DNA of 64,000 nucleotides from an uncultured Pelagibacteraceae bacterium (GCA_902515985.1 CABXWY010000002.1:1-64000); one strand, 5' to 3'. Positions 27,324 to 40,562 are shown, numbered from the stretch's first letter. Translations and numbers: made by a program. Notes: generated from the sequence alone by a model not told the origin.

Positions 27324-28625
27324 ATATATTCTTACCTGTAATCCGTTTAGAATTGATTTGTCTAATTTTATATTACCACCATGCGACTGGATAATATCAG
27401 AAGTTATAGACATTCCTAAACCAACACTAGATTTTGACCCACTTCTACTTTTATCTATTTTATAGAACGGTTTGAAAACATTTTCATATTCATTTTTTGG
27501 TATACCTGGCCCATCATCATCAATTAATAAAATTATATTATTATTGCTCTTTTTTAATTTTACTTTAACTATTTTTCCATATTTTAAACTGTTATCTAAT
27601 ATATTTGAAATACATCTATTAATAAGGCTTTTCTTCCCATGAAATAAAATATTTTCTTCTAACTCGGTCGAGATATTTTTATTATTATATTTTATAATTG
27701 TATCGATTAAAAGTTTTGATAAATTAAATTTTTCTCCTTTTTCACTTGATCTATTTTTTGAAAATTGTAGATACTCGTTAAGCATTTTTTCCATTTCAAT
27801 AACATCCTCAGATAATTTATTTGATAATTCTTTATCTTTTATAAAAGCTAGTTGTAGTTTTATTCTTGTAAGTGGTGTTCTTAAATCATGACTTATACCT
27901 GATAACATTTCTGATCTCTGATTAAGTTGTCGAATTAGTCTCTTTCTCATTCTTTCAAACTCATATCCAGCTTGTCTAATTTCTAATGCACCTGATGGTC
28001 TGTATTCTCCAACATCTTCACCCCTTCCAAATTTCTCAGATGCTCTTGCTAGGTTAATAATAGGCCTTGTTTGATTTTTAAGAAATATAAGTGCAATTGC
28101 AATTAATAAAAAGGCTGGCAAAGTAATCCATAAAGCAAAAATTCTTGCAGACGTATTTACAATCCTATTTTTTGGCACTTCAAATTGAAAATAACCATTT
28201 AAATATTTTATTTTAAGATCTATGTTTTCTTTAAAGGTTGTTGTGTCAAACCAGTAATTGGTAAATTTTGATTTAAGCTCTCTTCTTAAAGATCTATCCA
28301 TTGGACTAAACCATCTCTCGAGATCTTCCTTAGGCATCATTTTATGTGGAACATAAATTGCTTTTATATTTTGAGTATCAGAAAAAAGTTTTGCTAATGA
28401 ATCTTTATTATATTGTTCATTATCATAAGCCTCAATGAAAAATTTTATTTCACCTATCAAGGCTCTTGTCATTCCTTTGTTTGTTTTAATCCATAGACTA
28501 TCAAAAAAAACAAAAGATATTATTATTTGAAGAATTATAATAGGAGCTGCAACAATTAGTAAAGCACGATAAAATAATTGTTTTGGTAAAAGATTTTTTA
28601 AAAATTTATTCAATCCAAAGGACAT
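27312..28625 (-). CDS. EnvZ-type sensor histidine kinase
   Basis: A 437-residue membrane kinase. TM1 lies near residues 20-40, followed by a periplasmic domain of about 120 residues, TM2 (IFALWITLPAFLLIAIALIFL) and a HAMP segment. The phospho-acceptor H box GISHDLRTPLTRIKLQLAF, N box NILDNSLKYG and G boxes DDGPGIPKNE and GLGMSITSDIIQSHGG follow. It overlaps its response regulator by 20 nt. The domain layout matches EnvZ; the signal sensed is unknown. SAR11 genomes carry very few two-component systems, so this is probably a major envelope or ion sensor. Confidence 0.9.
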   Translation of the reverse strand: MSFGLNKFLKNLLPKQLFYRALLIVAAPIIILQIIISFVFFDSLWIKTNKGMTRALIGEIKFFIEAYDNEQYNKDSLAKLFSDTQNIKAIYVPHKMMPKEDLERWFSPMDRSLRRELKSKFTNYWFDTTTFKENIDLKIKYLNGYFQFEVPKNRIVNTSARIFALWITLPAFLLIAIALIFLKNQTRPIINLARASEKFGRGEDVGEYRPSGALEIRQAGYEFERMRKRLIRQLNQRSEMLSGISHDLRTPLTRIKLQLAFIKDKELSNKLSEDVIEMEKMLNEYLQFSKNRSSEKGEKFNLSKLLIDTIIKYNNKNISTELEENILFHGKKSLINRCISNILDNSLKYGKIVKVKLKKSNNNIILLIDDDGPGIPKNEYENVFKPFYKIDKSRSGSKSSVGLGMSITSDIIQSHGGNIKLDKSILNGLQVRIYLPF

Positions 28626-29283
28626 AACCAGTTCCCCTTATTGTTTGAAGATATTTTGGATTTTTTGGATCTAATTCTATTTTTTTTCTTAATCGAGTAA
28701 TTATAACATCAATAGATCTTTCTTTATCTACATCAATTAAGTTTCCTATATAATCTCTTGAAAATGATTCTCCAGGAGAGTTAATCATTTTTTCTAATAT
28801 TATTTTTTCAGTATTATTGATTTTAAACTCTTCCTCGTTCTTATGTATTATTAACTTATTTAAATCAATTTTAATATTATCAAATTCAATTACTCTTTTA
28901 GAATCATGCTTTTTGGTCTTGCTTAATATATTTCTAATTCTCAAAATTAATTCCTTTGGTTCAAATGGCTTTGGCAAATAATCATCAGCACCAAATTCCA
29001 AACCTTCTATTCTTTCTTTAGGCTCACCCTTGGCTGTAAGTAAAATTACTGGGGTAAGAATTTTTTTTCTATTTTCAGATAAGAATTGCAAACCTGTTTT
29101 TCCTGGCATCATAATATCTAGGATTATTAGATCAAATTTAATTATATTAATTTTTTCAAATGCATCCTCAGCATTTTTAGCTGTGGTAATTAAAAAATTA
29201 TTTTCATTGAGGTATTTTTTTACTAAATCTCTGATTCCATCATCATCATCAACAACCAGTATATGAGCATCAAAATTATTCAT
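28606..29283 (-). CDS. OmpR-type response regulator
   Basis: A 225-residue regulator. The receiver domain has DDD at residues 13-15, the phospho-acceptor DIMMPG (about 57) and the conserved Lys in YLPKPF. A winged-helix DNA-binding domain (about 130-225) ends SIDVIITRLRKKIELDPKNPKYLQTIRGTGYVL. It overlaps both the upstream marR gene (8 nt) and the downstream kinase (20 nt), so all three are expressed together. Targets cannot be inferred from the window. Confidence 0.93.
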   Translation of the reverse strand: MNNFDAHILVVDDDDGIRDLVKKYLNENNFLITTAKNAEDAFEKINIIKFDLIILDIMMPGKTGLQFLSENRKKILTPVILLTAKGEPKERIEGLEFGADDYLPKPFEPKELILRIRNILSKTKKHDSKRVIEFDNIKIDLNKLIIHKNEEEFKINNTEKIILEKMINSPGESFSRDYIGNLIDVDKERSIDVIITRLRKKIELDPKNPKYLQTIRGTGYVLWIE

Positions 29284-29713
29284 TTATTATTTTTTTTAGA
29301 ACACTTTTAAAATTATTAACTTCTAATGAAGAAGATTTTATTAATGCATTATAAATTCTTTTTTTTTGGGAGGAAAATATTTCATTAAAAACTTCCTCAC
29401 CCTTTTTTGTAAGATGTACGTGTTTCATTCGTGAGTCTCTCTCATCCTTAACAAATGATATAAAATTAAATTTTATCAAATCATTAAGAATTCTATTCAA
29501 ACTTTGTTTTGTTACTTTTAATTTCTTAAGGAGATTTGATATAGTAATACCGTGGTGAATTGAGATAATATGTATTACTTTATGATGAGCAATACCTAAG
29601 GAATACTTATCAAGCGTTTTTTTGGCATCACCAAAGGACTCTCTATAGCTTATGAATAATTCTTCTATAAACTCTTTCAATTGTTCGTCTTTTAAGTACA
29701 AAAGGTCTTTCAT
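29276..29713 (-). CDS. MarR-family transcription regulator
   Basis: A 145-residue winged-helix protein. The helix-turn-helix is around residues 60-85 (HGITISNLLKKLKVTKQSLNRILNDL), with the wing DERDSRMKHVHLTKKGEEVF typical of MarR. It leads the marR-ompR-envZ-like unit and is divergent from ilvE with 61 bp between the starts. It may therefore regulate its own operon and ilvE through this gap. The ligand is unknown. Confidence 0.87.
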   Translation of the reverse strand: MKDLLYLKDEQLKEFIEELFISYRESFGDAKKTLDKYSLGIAHHKVIHIISIHHGITISNLLKKLKVTKQSLNRILNDLIKFNFISFVKDERDSRMKHVHLTKKGEEVFNEIFSSQKKRIYNALIKSSSLEVNNFKSVLKKIINE

Positions 29714-29727
29714 ATTGGTAAGTTATA

Positions 29728-29756
29728 TTGACATATTATATATACAAAGATATTTT
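29728..29756 (+). promoter_or_regulatory. Predicted sigma-70 promoter of ilvE
   Basis: TTGACA (29728-29733), 17-bp spacer, TATTTT (29751-29756), followed by ilvE ATG at 29775. The predicted leader is about 12 nt. The same region contains TTG-N14-CAA ends that could be part of a MarR operator, but symmetry is weak. Confidence 0.6.
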
Positions 29757-29774
29757 TTTGGAAAATAAAATCTA

Positions 29775-30656
29775 ATGATACCTTTTGATAAAAGAGATGG
29801 AAAAATTTGGTACAATGACCAACTTATTGATTGGCAAGATGTAAAACTTCATGTTTTAAGCCATGGTCTGCATTACGCAAGTTGTGTGTTTGAAGGATTG
29901 AGAGTGTACGACGGAGAAATATTTAAGCTAGAGGAGCATACAGAGAGATTTTTTCATTCAGCAAAGAGATTAGGAATGGATATTCCATACGAAGAGAAAG
30001 AAATAAATTTAGCAACCAAAAAAACAGTTGTAGCTCAAAATGTTCAAAATGGTTATATAAGACCTTTTGCCTGGAGAGGAAGTGAAATGATGGCAATCTC
30101 AGCACAACATACAAAAATACATGTTGCTATCGCAGCTTGGGAATGGGGAACTTACTTCGACCCTAAGCTTAAAACTGAAGGTATAAAACTAAATATTTCA
30201 AAATGGAAAAAGCCTGGGCCAGATACAATACCTTGGGATAGTAAAGCTTCAGGCCTATACATGATAAACACCTTATCAAAACATGAGGCAGAGAGAGATG
30301 GTTTTACAGACTCGTTAATGTTAGATCATGAAGGAAATATCGCCGAGGCCACAGGTGCTAATATTTTTTTTAAAGATAGCAGTAATGAATTTCATACACC
30401 TATTCCAGATTCATTTTTAGATGGAATAACAAGAAGAACGGTTATTGAACTCGCAAAGTCAAAAAATATGAAAGTTCATGAGAGAAAAATTTCACCAAGT
30501 GAACTTCCTAATTTTACTGGTTGTTTTCTTACTGGAACTGCTGCAGAAGTTACCCCTATCTCAAAAATAGATAAATATGATTATAAAGTTTGTGAAAGTA
30601 TTTTAGATTTGTCATCTAGTTATGATAGTCTTGTAAGAAAAAAAAGAGCAGCCTAA
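29775..30656 (+). CDS. ilvE: Branched-chain amino acid aminotransferase
   Basis: A 293-residue fold-type IV PLP enzyme. It contains HYASCVFEGLRVYDG, the pyridoxal lysine region WDSKASGLYMINTLSKHEA, and EATGANIFF with GITRRTVIEL. It interconverts Leu/Ile/Val and their keto acids. It has a predicted TTGACA/TATTTT promoter in the gap to marR. Its TAA stop interlocks with the TAG stop of pgsA on the other strand (CTAA). An alternative D-amino acid or aminodeoxychorismate role is less likely, given the length and the ASGLYMIN segment. Confidence 0.93.
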   Translation: MIPFDKRDGKIWYNDQLIDWQDVKLHVLSHGLHYASCVFEGLRVYDGEIFKLEEHTERFFHSAKRLGMDIPYEEKEINLATKKTVVAQNVQNGYIRPFAWRGSEMMAISAQHTKIHVAIAAWEWGTYFDPKLKTEGIKLNISKWKKPGPDTIPWDSKASGLYMINTLSKHEAERDGFTDSLMLDHEGNIAEATGANIFFKDSSNEFHTPIPDSFLDGITRRTVIELAKSKNMKVHERKISPSELPNFTGCFLTGTAAEVTPISKIDKYDYKVCESILDLSSSYDSLVRKKRAA

Positions 30657-31237
30657 TCTTTATTATCCTCTGAAATCGCATGATCAATACCCTTCCTTAG
30701 ATATTCATAACCAGTATACAAAGTTAAAAAAGCTGACAACCATAATAAAATTATACCAATTGTTTGAGCGTTATAATCTTGAAAATTGATAATTTTATTC
30801 CCAGTTTCACCTGTCAATAATAGAGAAATAGAAAACATTTGTAAAAATGTTTTATATTTAGCTAAAGTTGATACAGGCATTTTAACTTTTCCTTTTGCTA
30901 AAAATTCCCTTAATCCTGAAATTAATATTTCTCTTGTCAAAATAATTATTGCAGCGATGACCTCGTAATTTTTAATCGTTTCATTCATTACTAATAATAT
31001 TAAAGCTGTAGCAACAATAATTTTATCTGCTATCGGGTCTAGCAATTCCCCAAGTTTAGATTCCTCTTTAAACATTCTTGCTAATAATCCATCTAAAAAG
31101 TCAGTAAATGATGCAATTACAAATAAAGCGAAAGGTAACAAATCACCATAAAAACCAGGTAAATAAAATGTAAAAACAAAAATTGGAACAATGATTATTC
31201 TTCCGATAGTTAAATAATTTGGAATTTTGATTTTCAT
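30653..31237 (-). CDS. pgsA: Phosphatidylglycerophosphate synthase
   Basis: A 194-residue CDP-alcohol phosphotransferase. The full family signature D-G-x2-A-R-x8-G-x3-D-x3-D appears as [40 protein letters not shown] marks the N-terminus. Five to six membrane helices are expected. It makes phosphatidylglycerol phosphate. It overlaps uvrC by 4 nt; the uvrC-pgsA pairing is common in proteobacteria. Confidence 0.95.
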   Translation of the reverse strand: MKIKIPNYLTIGRIIIVPIFVFTFYLPGFYGDLLPFALFVIASFTDFLDGLLARMFKEESKLGELLDPIADKIIVATALILLVMNETIKNYEVIAAIIILTREILISGLREFLAKGKVKMPVSTLAKYKTFLQMFSISLLLTGETGNKIINFQDYNAQTIGIILLWLSAFLTLYTGYEYLRKGIDHAISEDNKD

Positions 31238-33069
31238 TCGTGGAAAAAATTATATATTTTTTTTGCAACTTTCTCTTCTACGCCATCAACAGACTTTATC
31301 TCATCTAGGCTTGCAGACTCTACAGCTCTTGCGGAGCCAAAATGGTTTAAAAGTGATCTTTTTCTTATTGATCCAATACCTTCAATTTGATCCAGAAGAG
31401 ATTTGCTTAGGCCCTTTTTTCTTCTAACTCTATGCGCGCTTACCGCAAACCTGTGAGCTTCATCTCTTATTCTTTGTAAAAAGAATAAAGTTGGCTCATT
31501 TTTTTCAAATTTAAATTCTTTTCCATTATGGAAAAAAGTCTCATTTCCACTGTTTCTAAATTTACCTTTAGCTATCGCAACAACTGGAATATCGTATAAT
31601 CCTAATTCATTTAATGTCTCTCTAGCGCTAGAATACTGACCTTTTCCCCCATCTATTAAAACTAAATCGGGGAATGATAAGTAATTATCTTTTTCTTGCA
31701 TTGCTCTTTTAAATCTTCTGGTCAAAACCTCTTTAATCATTCCATAATCATCTTGCTCGTTTTTTTGAACTTTAATATTAAATTTTCTATATCTTTTTTT
31801 TACAAAACCCTCTTCTCCATAAGTAATTAAAGCTCCGACGCTATTAGTTCCTTGCATATGGCTATTATCGTAAACTTCAATAAGACTTATATTTGAGTGT
31901 AAATTAAATTTTTGTGCAATTTCCTCAAAAAAGTTCTTGTTATTCTGACTTTCATAAATTTTACGATTTAAACTATCCTTAGCATTTTTTAATGCTAGCT
32001 CTACAATTTTTAATTTTGTACCTTTCTTTGCAATAGAGATAGAAACATTTTTATTTTCTTTTTTTGAAAAAGTTTTTTCCAATAATTCTTTTTCTTTGAT
32101 TTGGTGGCTTAAAATTAATGTTTGAGGTACACTTTTATTTTCATAGAATTGTGCAACAAAGGAATTAATAATTTCTTCTAGTTGATCATCTGGATCATGT
32201 TTTGGAAAAAATGCTTGATTGCCCCAATTTTGCTTCGATCTGTAAAAAAACACTTGAATACAAGTTTTTCCAGACTCTTTGAAACCCGCAATAACATCTG
32301 CCTCAACTAGATTTGCTTCATTTACTCTTTGTGATGACTGAATTATATTTAATGATTTAATTCTATCCCTTAATATTACAGCCTTTTCAAAATCTAAATC
32401 TTCACTTGCCTTTTCCATTTGATCAGAAAGACTTTTTTGAATCTTTCTAGATTTTCCTGAAACAAACTCAATTGCATTATTAACTGTTTTTGTATACTCC
32501 AGTTTTTCAATATAGCCAACGCAAGGTCCTGAGCATCTTTTAATTTGATACAAAATGCAAGGTCTCTCTCTTTTTTTAAAAACTGTATCGTCACACACTC
32601 TAAGTTGGAATATTTTTTGTATCATTTTAATGGTCCAGTTTGCTGAACCTGCTGAAGCAAAAGGTCCAAAATAAAAACCATCTTTATTCTTTTTACCTCT
32701 ATGTTTTGTAATTTGTGGCCACTTATCTTTATTACCTATATAAATAAAAGGGAATGACTTATCATCTCTAAGAAGAATATTAAATTTTGGTTTATGTTTT
32801 TTGATTAAGTTAGCTTCTAAGAGCAGAGCTTCACTTTCGTTTGAAGTAGTAGTTATTTCAATTTTTCTGGTCTGAGATAACATTCTCTCAGTTCTGATTA
32901 TATGATTTTTTTCAGATACGTAGGATTTAAGCCTGTTGGGAATATTTTTAGCTTTGCCAATATATAGAATTTCATTTTTTTCGTTCAACATTCTATAAAT
33001 TCCAGGAAGTTTTGGAATAATAGGTAATTCTTTTTTTATAACTTCTTTTCCGACTTCAATGTTTTTCAT
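31234..33069 (-). CDS. uvrC: Excinuclease ABC subunit C
   Basis: A 611-residue UvrC. In order: GIY-YIG nuclease ([21 protein letters not shown], about 24-43), the Cys-rich region ([15 protein letters not shown]), the UVR UvrB-binding helix pair ([18 protein letters not shown]), the RNase H-like nuclease ([31 protein letters not shown]) and C-terminal helix-hairpin-helix repeats. It makes both incisions in nucleotide-excision repair. It shares the transcript with uvrB, which lies upstream in the same strand run. Confidence 0.97.
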   Translation of the reverse strand: MKNIEVGKEVIKKELPIIPKLPGIYRMLNEKNEILYIGKAKNIPNRLKSYVSEKNHIIRTERMLSQTRKIEITTTSNESEALLLEANLIKKHKPKFNILLRDDKSFPFIYIGNKDKWPQITKHRGKKNKDGFYFGPFASAGSANWTIKMIQKIFQLRVCDDTVFKKRERPCILYQIKRCSGPCVGYIEKLEYTKTVNNAIEFVSGKSRKIQKSLSDQMEKASEDLDFEKAVILRDRIKSLNIIQSSQRVNEANLVEADVIAGFKESGKTCIQVFFYRSKQNWGNQAFFPKHDPDDQLEEIINSFVAQFYENKSVPQTLILSHQIKEKELLEKTFSKKENKNVSISIAKKGTKLKIVELALKNAKDSLNRKIYESQNNKNFFEEIAQKFNLHSNISLIEVYDNSHMQGTNSVGALITYGEEGFVKKRYRKFNIKVQKNEQDDYGMIKEVLTRRFKRAMQEKDNYLSFPDLVLIDGGKGQYSSARETLNELGLYDIPVVAIAKGKFRNSGNETFFHNGKEFKFEKNEPTLFFLQRIRDEAHRFAVSAHRVRRKKGLSKSLLDQIEGIGSIRKRSLLNHFGSARAVESASLDEIKSVDGVEEKVAKKIYNFFHE

Positions 33070-33481
33070 GACTTCTTTTTTTTGAAATTTGAATACCTAC
33101 AGAAGTACAATCTTTGATTATTTCAAGTTTCTCAATTTGAAGTGAAATTTTATCAATCCTTTTATCTTTAAACATTTCATCAAATACATCTTCTGCAAGA
33201 GTTTCTAAAAAATTATAATGTTTATTTTTAGTTAATTTTTTTATTAATTTGACCAGTTTGTCATAATTAACTATAGATTTTAAATCTTTATCATTTGTAG
33301 GCTTTTTATCTTGGTAGTTTGCCTCTAAACTAAATTTAACTTTTTGCGGTTTTTCTTTCTCAAAGTTATAGTAACCTAAAGTTAAACTTAAAATTAATTC
33401 TTTAATTAAGACTTTTTTCTCGTAATTAAATAAAGTTTTATTTTTATCAATCTTTACAACTTTTAAATTATTTTTTTTCAT
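33056..33481 (-). CDS. folB: Dihydroneopterin aldolase family protein
   Basis: A 141-residue T-fold protein. [17 protein letters not shown] and [36 protein letters not shown] match FolB, which cleaves dihydroneopterin in folate synthesis. The Glu of the NFLETLAE segment aligns with the conserved pterin-binding Glu. The N-terminus carries about 20 extra residues. It overlaps uvrC by 14 nt and abuts the hydrolase gene. The SDR gene two positions upstream has a pteridine-reductase motif, which supports a pterin role for both. Confidence 0.82.
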   Translation of the reverse strand: MKKNNLKVVKIDKNKTLFNYEKKVLIKELILSLTLGYYNFEKEKPQKVKFSLEANYQDKKPTNDKDLKSIVNYDKLVKLIKKLTKNKHYNFLETLAEDVFDEMFKDKRIDKISLQIEKLEIIKDCTSVGIQISKKRSHEKH

Positions 33482-34435
33482 TTATTTTATTCTTGAAGCC
33501 ATATATTCTTTAATTAGTGGGTGATAATGCATAAAACAATCAGCCCAATCTATTGTATGAGCATTTTTTACTGGTTCTTCCCAATTTGATCCTGCAATTT
33601 TACATTTTTTACCATTAATTTTTTTCTTTTCAGAGACAACTATTCTTTTAAAATTTGGAACTTTGTCCATCCAATCAGATGTCAGGCCTTCAAATGGATC
33701 CATAGGATGTGTAAAAATTAAAACTGGTGCATTTCCCTTTTTAATTATGTCAATTTGATCTTGTCTCCATTGAGCCATACCAGGATATTTTTTATGAAAT
33801 TTTTCCATAGCTTTTTCATAGCCAACTTTTTTAACTTTATATTTTTTAGATAAATTCCAAAAACATGCAGGCATTAATGATATCCCTCCACCTAACTCAT
33901 TTATATATTTTGCTGTTAATCTTAGTGTTGCCCATCCTCCACAAGAGTGGCCTGACATAAAAATTTGTTTTTTTGGTACTCCCATGTTAACAAATTTTTT
34001 AATAACTTCTAAATTACCCTCAACTCTTCGATCCATTTTTGAAGTTCCTGGATAAGGTCCTTCCCATTTTTTCATCCACATTCCTATTTTTCCTAACTTA
34101 GCACCTAAATCACCTTCGAGTTGACCTTGGCAGTGAATATAAACCATAATTTCTTTACCATTTATTTTATCACCAGCTAGCTGAGCCATATTTCTAAGCT
34201 CTGACCTCCAGAAGCAATCTTTCAGTTTTACATCGTTTCCGTCTGAACCATGATTGTATATTACTATTATTTTATCTTTAGGGTTACTTACTTCAAAATT
34301 TTCATCAATTTTAATTTTATCTCTCCACTTATTTGTAGGTATTACAAAACCATCTTTTTTTATAGTTTCTTTTGAATTCGCATAAACATTTGTAGTAAAT
34401 ATTAATATAACAATTATTAATAATATTTTTTTCAT
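33482..34435 (-). CDS. Exported alpha/beta-hydrolase
   Basis: A 317-residue secreted hydrolase with signal peptide [18 protein letters not shown]. An alpha/beta-hydrolase core shows an early oxyanion-type IVIYNHGSDG, the nucleophile elbow GHSCGGWATL (Ser in G-x-S-x-G, about residue 165), the acid region FTHPMDPFEG and a C-terminal His candidate. It resembles dienelactone-hydrolase-like proteins. The substrate is unknown. It is embedded between pterin genes by tight overlaps (4 nt with the SDR gene, abutting folB), so it is co-transcribed but not obviously related in function. Confidence 0.72.
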   Translation of the reverse strand: MKKILLIIVILIFTTNVYANSKETIKKDGFVIPTNKWRDKIKIDENFEVSNPKDKIIVIYNHGSDGNDVKLKDCFWRSELRNMAQLAGDKINGKEIMVYIHCQGQLEGDLGAKLGKIGMWMKKWEGPYPGTSKMDRRVEGNLEVIKKFVNMGVPKKQIFMSGHSCGGWATLRLTAKYINELGGGISLMPACFWNLSKKYKVKKVGYEKAMEKFHKKYPGMAQWRQDQIDIIKKGNAPVLIFTHPMDPFEGLTSDWMDKVPNFKRIVVSEKKKINGKKCKIAGSNWEEPVKNAHTIDWADCFMHYHPLIKEYMASRIK

Positions 34436-35187
34436 TCTTTTCCTCCCAGAATATCAGGTGTTTGCCAGTTTAAACTTTGACCACTATCTATTGATATTAC
34501 TTGGCCAGTAATAGATCTATTTTTAATAAAAAAGTCAACAGCATCGCAGATTTGTTCGACATCAACTTGTCTTTTTAAAGGTGTTGCCATGTATTGCTTT
34601 TTAAAGTGTTTTTCAGATTGTCTTTTATTCTTTAATGTAGGACCAGGCGCTATACCATTAACTCTGACATTTGGAGCAAGACTCATAGCGCTAGTTTTTG
34701 TTAAGGTGTAAAGACCAGTTTTGCTTATGGTGTATGAAAAAAAATAGGGGGTTAATTTAAAAACTCTTTGATCAATAATATTAATAATATTATTATTTTT
34801 TCCTCTTATATTTTTAGAAAATTCTTTCGATAAAAGTGCTGGTGTTCTTAAGTTTGTTCTCAAATGTTTGCCCCAACTGTCTGTTGTAAAATTTTCCAGC
34901 TTATCATTTTCGAATAATGAAGCGTTGTTAATTAAACAGTCAAAGTATTTCAGCTTTGATTTAGAAAATTTGATGATTTTGTTCACATCTTTTTCAACAC
35001 TAAGATCACCTTTAATCAAATAAATTATTGTTCCATTTTTTGATAATTTCTTTTTTAAACTTTCAGCTTTTGATTTTGATTTATTAAAATGAATTATAAT
35101 TTCTTTATTCGGACCAGATAATTTTTCAGCAATTGCTGCACCAATTCTTGTTGCTCCACCTGTTATAATTATCTTTTGTGCTTCCAT
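34432..35187 (-). CDS. SDR oxidoreductase, pteridine-reductase/FolM-like
   Basis: A 251-residue short-chain dehydrogenase. The nucleotide motif is [14 protein letters not shown], i.e. T-G-x3-R-x-G rather than the classical T-G-x3-G-x-G. That variant is typical of pteridine reductases (PTR1, FolM). Catalytic [13 protein letters not shown] supplies Tyr and Lys, and the C-terminus has the APGPT and [10 protein letters not shown] segments. With folB in the same operon, reduction of dihydrobiopterin/dihydrofolate-like pterins is the favoured role. A generic SDR cannot be excluded. It overlaps uvrB by 19 nt. Confidence 0.75.
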   Translation of the reverse strand: MEAQKIIITGGATRIGAAIAEKLSGPNKEIIIHFNKSKSKAESLKKKLSKNGTIIYLIKGDLSVEKDVNKIIKFSKSKLKYFDCLINNASLFENDKLENFTTDSWGKHLRTNLRTPALLSKEFSKNIRGKNNNIINIIDQRVFKLTPYFFSYTISKTGLYTLTKTSAMSLAPNVRVNGIAPGPTLKNKRQSEKHFKKQYMATPLKRQVDVEQICDAVDFFIKNRSITGQVISIDSGQSLNWQTPDILGGKE

Positions 35188-37343
35188 TTTTTATCTCGTT
35201 TTTTTGTTACTTTTGTACCTGGCATTCCCATTGTAGAACGTCCTTTTGGATAGAGTTTATTCTTAACATCGTACTGTCTAATTTTTGGATTTAAAGTAAT
35301 TTCTAGCTCTGTAGTTTCAAGTTTTCTAATTTCATCTCTTATTTTAGCAGCTTCCTCAAACTCCAAATTTGAAGCAGCTTCTTTCATTTTCTTATTGAGA
35401 CCTTTAAGATGTTTTTTTAAGTTTCCGCCTATATTTGAGCCCTCGCTGATTTTTACATAATCTTTCTCATATACACTCTCTAAAATATCACTAATTTCTT
35501 TTTTGACAGATTTTGCATCTATCTTATTTTTTTTATTATAATCCAGCTGAATTTGTCTTCGTCTATCAGTTTCTTTAATTGCTTTTTTAATACTCTTCGT
35601 TTCTTTATCCGCATATAGAATTACTTTTCCTTCAACATTTCTAGCTGCTCTTCCAATAGTTTGAATTAAAGATGTCTCAGATCTTAAAAATCCTTCTTTA
35701 TCTGCATCAAGAATACCTACTAAAGCACATTCAGGTATATCTAGACCCTCTCTTAAAAGATTAATTCCAACCAAAACGTCGAACACACCCATTCTTAGAT
35801 CTCTCATAATTTCTATTCTTTCTAGTGTGTCTATGTCAGAATGTAGGTATCTAACTTTAATTCCATTCTCGTGTAAATATTCTGTCAGATCTTCTGCCAT
35901 TTTTTTTGTTAAAGTTGTAACAAGAACACGATGATTTTTTTCAACAACATTTTTACACTCGTGCATTAAATCATCCACTTGAGTTTTTGCAGGTCTTATT
36001 TCGACTTCAGGATCAATAAGGCCAGTAGGTCTAATTACTTGTTCAACAAATTTGCCTTTAGTTTGCCCAATCTCCCACGGACCTGGTGTTGCAGAAACAA
36101 AAACTGTTTGGGTTCTCATGAGATCCCATTCTTCAAATTTGAGGGGTCGGTTATCCATACAAGATGGCAATCTAAAACCATATTCTGCAAGAGTACTTTT
36201 TCTCGATCTATCTCCTTTGAACATTCCATTTAGCTGAGGAACAGTCACATGCGATTCATCAACAAATACTAAAGTGTTATCAGGAAAGTATTCGAAGAGT
36301 GTAGGTGGTGGTTCTCCTGGTTTTCTTCCAGAAAGAAATCTTGAGTAATTTTCTATACCTGCGCAAGTACCTGTTGCTTCAATCATCTCTAAGTCAAATT
36401 TAGTTCTCTCTTCCAATCTTTGTGCCTCTAATAATTTATTTTCTTCTTTATGTTTTTTAAGAGTGATTTCTAATTCTTTTCTTATATTGATTATTGCCTG
36501 TTCTACTGTTGGTTTGGGGGTAATGTAATGGCTGTTAGCATAAATTTTGATTAGACTTAGTTCTCTAACTTGATCGCCAGTTAAAGGATCAAACTCTTCG
36601 ATTTTCTCTAATTTATCCCCGAATAGACTTAATCTCCACGCTCTATCTTCAAGATGCGAAGGAAATATTTCTAAATACTCTCCTCTAACTCTGAAAGTTC
36701 CTCTGTGAAAATTTTGATCATTTCTTTTATATTGTAAACTAATTAGAGATTTAATTATTTTTTCTCGATTATAATCATAATTTTTCTGAAGTGTTAATGT
36801 CATCTTGCTATAAGCTTCAACTGAGCCTAATCCATAAATACAAGAAACACTTGCTACTATTAAAACATCATCTCTCTCAAGAAGAGACCTTGTAGCCGAG
36901 TGTCTCATTCTATCAATTTGTTCATTAATTGATGCTTCTTTTTCAATGTATGTATCGGACCGAGGCACATATGCTTCAGGCGTATAGTAATCATAGTAAG
37001 ATACAAAATATTCAACTGCATTATCTGGGAAAAAACTTTTCATCTCACCGTAGAGCTGAGCTGCTAACGTTTTATTTGGTGCCAGAATTAATGCTGGTCT
37101 ATTAGTTGCTTCAATTACCTTAGCCATTGTGAATGTTTTTCCAGAGCCAGTTACCCCAAGTAAAACTTGATTAAATTGGTCTTTATTAGCACCACCAACA
37201 AGTTTTTTTATTGCTTCAGGCTGATCTCCAGCTGGCTTAAAATCTGATTTAATTTTAAACTTTTTACCACCTTCTAGTTTGCCGCTAATTTCTGGTTTTT
37301 TTCCCTCTAAATCTGTAATTAAATCTTGATATGTATTTTGCAT
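35169..37343 (-). CDS. uvrB: Excinuclease ABC subunit B
   Basis: A 724-residue UvrB helicase-like damage verifier. Walker A is [10 protein letters not shown] (about 63-72). The beta-hairpin block [24 protein letters not shown] and DEVD-like box FVDESHVT follow. Motifs V/VI appear as [11 protein letters not shown] and [17 protein letters not shown]-terminal UVR coiled coil ([24 protein letters not shown]) pairs with UvrC. It begins the minus-strand chain that runs through uvrC and pgsA, and is divergent from the aminotransferase with a 37-bp gap. Confidence 0.97.
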   Translation of the reverse strand: MQNTYQDLITDLEGKKPEISGKLEGGKKFKIKSDFKPAGDQPEAIKKLVGGANKDQFNQVLLGVTGSGKTFTMAKVIEATNRPALILAPNKTLAAQLYGEMKSFFPDNAVEYFVSYYDYYTPEAYVPRSDTYIEKEASINEQIDRMRHSATRSLLERDDVLIVASVSCIYGLGSVEAYSKMTLTLQKNYDYNREKIIKSLISLQYKRNDQNFHRGTFRVRGEYLEIFPSHLEDRAWRLSLFGDKLEKIEEFDPLTGDQVRELSLIKIYANSHYITPKPTVEQAIINIRKELEITLKKHKEENKLLEAQRLEERTKFDLEMIEATGTCAGIENYSRFLSGRKPGEPPPTLFEYFPDNTLVFVDESHVTVPQLNGMFKGDRSRKSTLAEYGFRLPSCMDNRPLKFEEWDLMRTQTVFVSATPGPWEIGQTKGKFVEQVIRPTGLIDPEVEIRPAKTQVDDLMHECKNVVEKNHRVLVTTLTKKMAEDLTEYLHENGIKVRYLHSDIDTLERIEIMRDLRMGVFDVLVGINLLREGLDIPECALVGILDADKEGFLRSETSLIQTIGRAARNVEGKVILYADKETKSIKKAIKETDRRRQIQLDYNKKNKIDAKSVKKEISDILESVYEKDYVKISEGSNIGGNLKKHLKGLNKKMKEAASNLEFEEAAKIRDEIRKLETTELEITLNPKIRQYDVKNKLYPKGRSTMGMPGTKVTKKRDKKWKHKR

Positions 37344-37362
37344 ATAATAAACAAAGTAATAA

Positions 37363-39593
<2,231 letters not shown>

Positions 39594-39594
<1 letters not shown>

Positions 39595-40541
39595 TATTTA
39601 TGTGACAGGTGTTTTTCAGCTTCAAGAGCAGCCATACACCCCATGCCTGCCGCAGTTACAGCTTGTCTAAAAATTTTATCCTTAACATCGCCCGCAGCAA
39701 ATACACCAGGTACGTTTGTTTCAGTTGAGTCAGATTTGGTAATTAAATATCCTTCCTTATCCATTTCAAGATGATCTTTAAATAATTGAGTTGCAGGATC
39801 ATGACCTATTGCAATAAACAGCCCATCTATTTTTAAATCCTCAATTTTATTAGATTTAACATTTTTTATTTTTATTCCAGTTACATTTTTAGGATCTTTA
39901 TCACCTATAACTTCCTCAATTACGCTATCCCAAATAATTTCAATTTTTTTATTTTCCATTAGTTTTTTTTGAAGCATTTTTTCAGCTCTTAGTTCGTTTC
40001 TTCTGTGTATTAATTTTACTTTAGATGCAAATTTTGTGAGAAACATTGCTTCTTCCACAGCTGCATTACCTCCACCAACAACAGCTACAGTTTTTTCTTT
40101 AAAAAAAAAGCCATCACAAGTTGCACATGCTGATACTCCAAAACCTCTGTACTCTTGTTCAGATTTTATATTTAACCATCTAGCTTGAGCTCCAGTAGAG
40201 ATAATAATTGAGTCAGCTGTAAATTTTTGACCACTCTCTCCAACCGCTTCAAAAGGTTTTGATTTAAGGTTTACTGAAGAGATGTGATCTTCAATCATCT
40301 CTGTTCCAACAGCTTTTGCTTGATCCTTCATTTGATCCATTAGCCAGGGACCCTGTATCACTTCTGCAAAACCTGGATAATTTTCAACATCAGTAGTCGT
40401 TGTTAACTGACCGCCAGGTTCCATTCCGTGAACCAAAACAGGATTTAACATAGCTCTAGCTGCATATACTGCAGCGGTATAACCTGCGGGGCCAGACCCA
40501 ATTATTAACACTTTTGTGTGTTTTGTTGGATTTTGATTCAT
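39594..40541 (-). CDS. trxB: Thioredoxin-disulfide reductase
   Basis: A 315-residue low-molecular-weight thioredoxin reductase. FAD motif LIIGSGPAGYTAAVYAARA, redox-active CATCDG (about 138-143), NADPH motif VVGGGNAAVEEA and the C-terminal GVFAAGDVKDKIFRQAVTAAGMG are all intact. It keeps thioredoxin reduced. It is divergent from the ELM1-like gene, with a 21-bp gap that contains TATAAT. Confidence 0.97.
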
Positions 40542-40562
40542 ATGAAAGCTATATAATAACTC

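Noticed and set aside
29714-29774. Palindromic MarR operator in the marR/ilvE gap
   Set aside because: Only TTG and CAA ends match; the inner part is not symmetric, so only the promoter is called.
40552-40562. Full promoter for the ELM1-like gene
   Set aside because: TATAAT is present but no -35 hexamer with proper spacing; AT-rich DNA makes chance TATAAT common.
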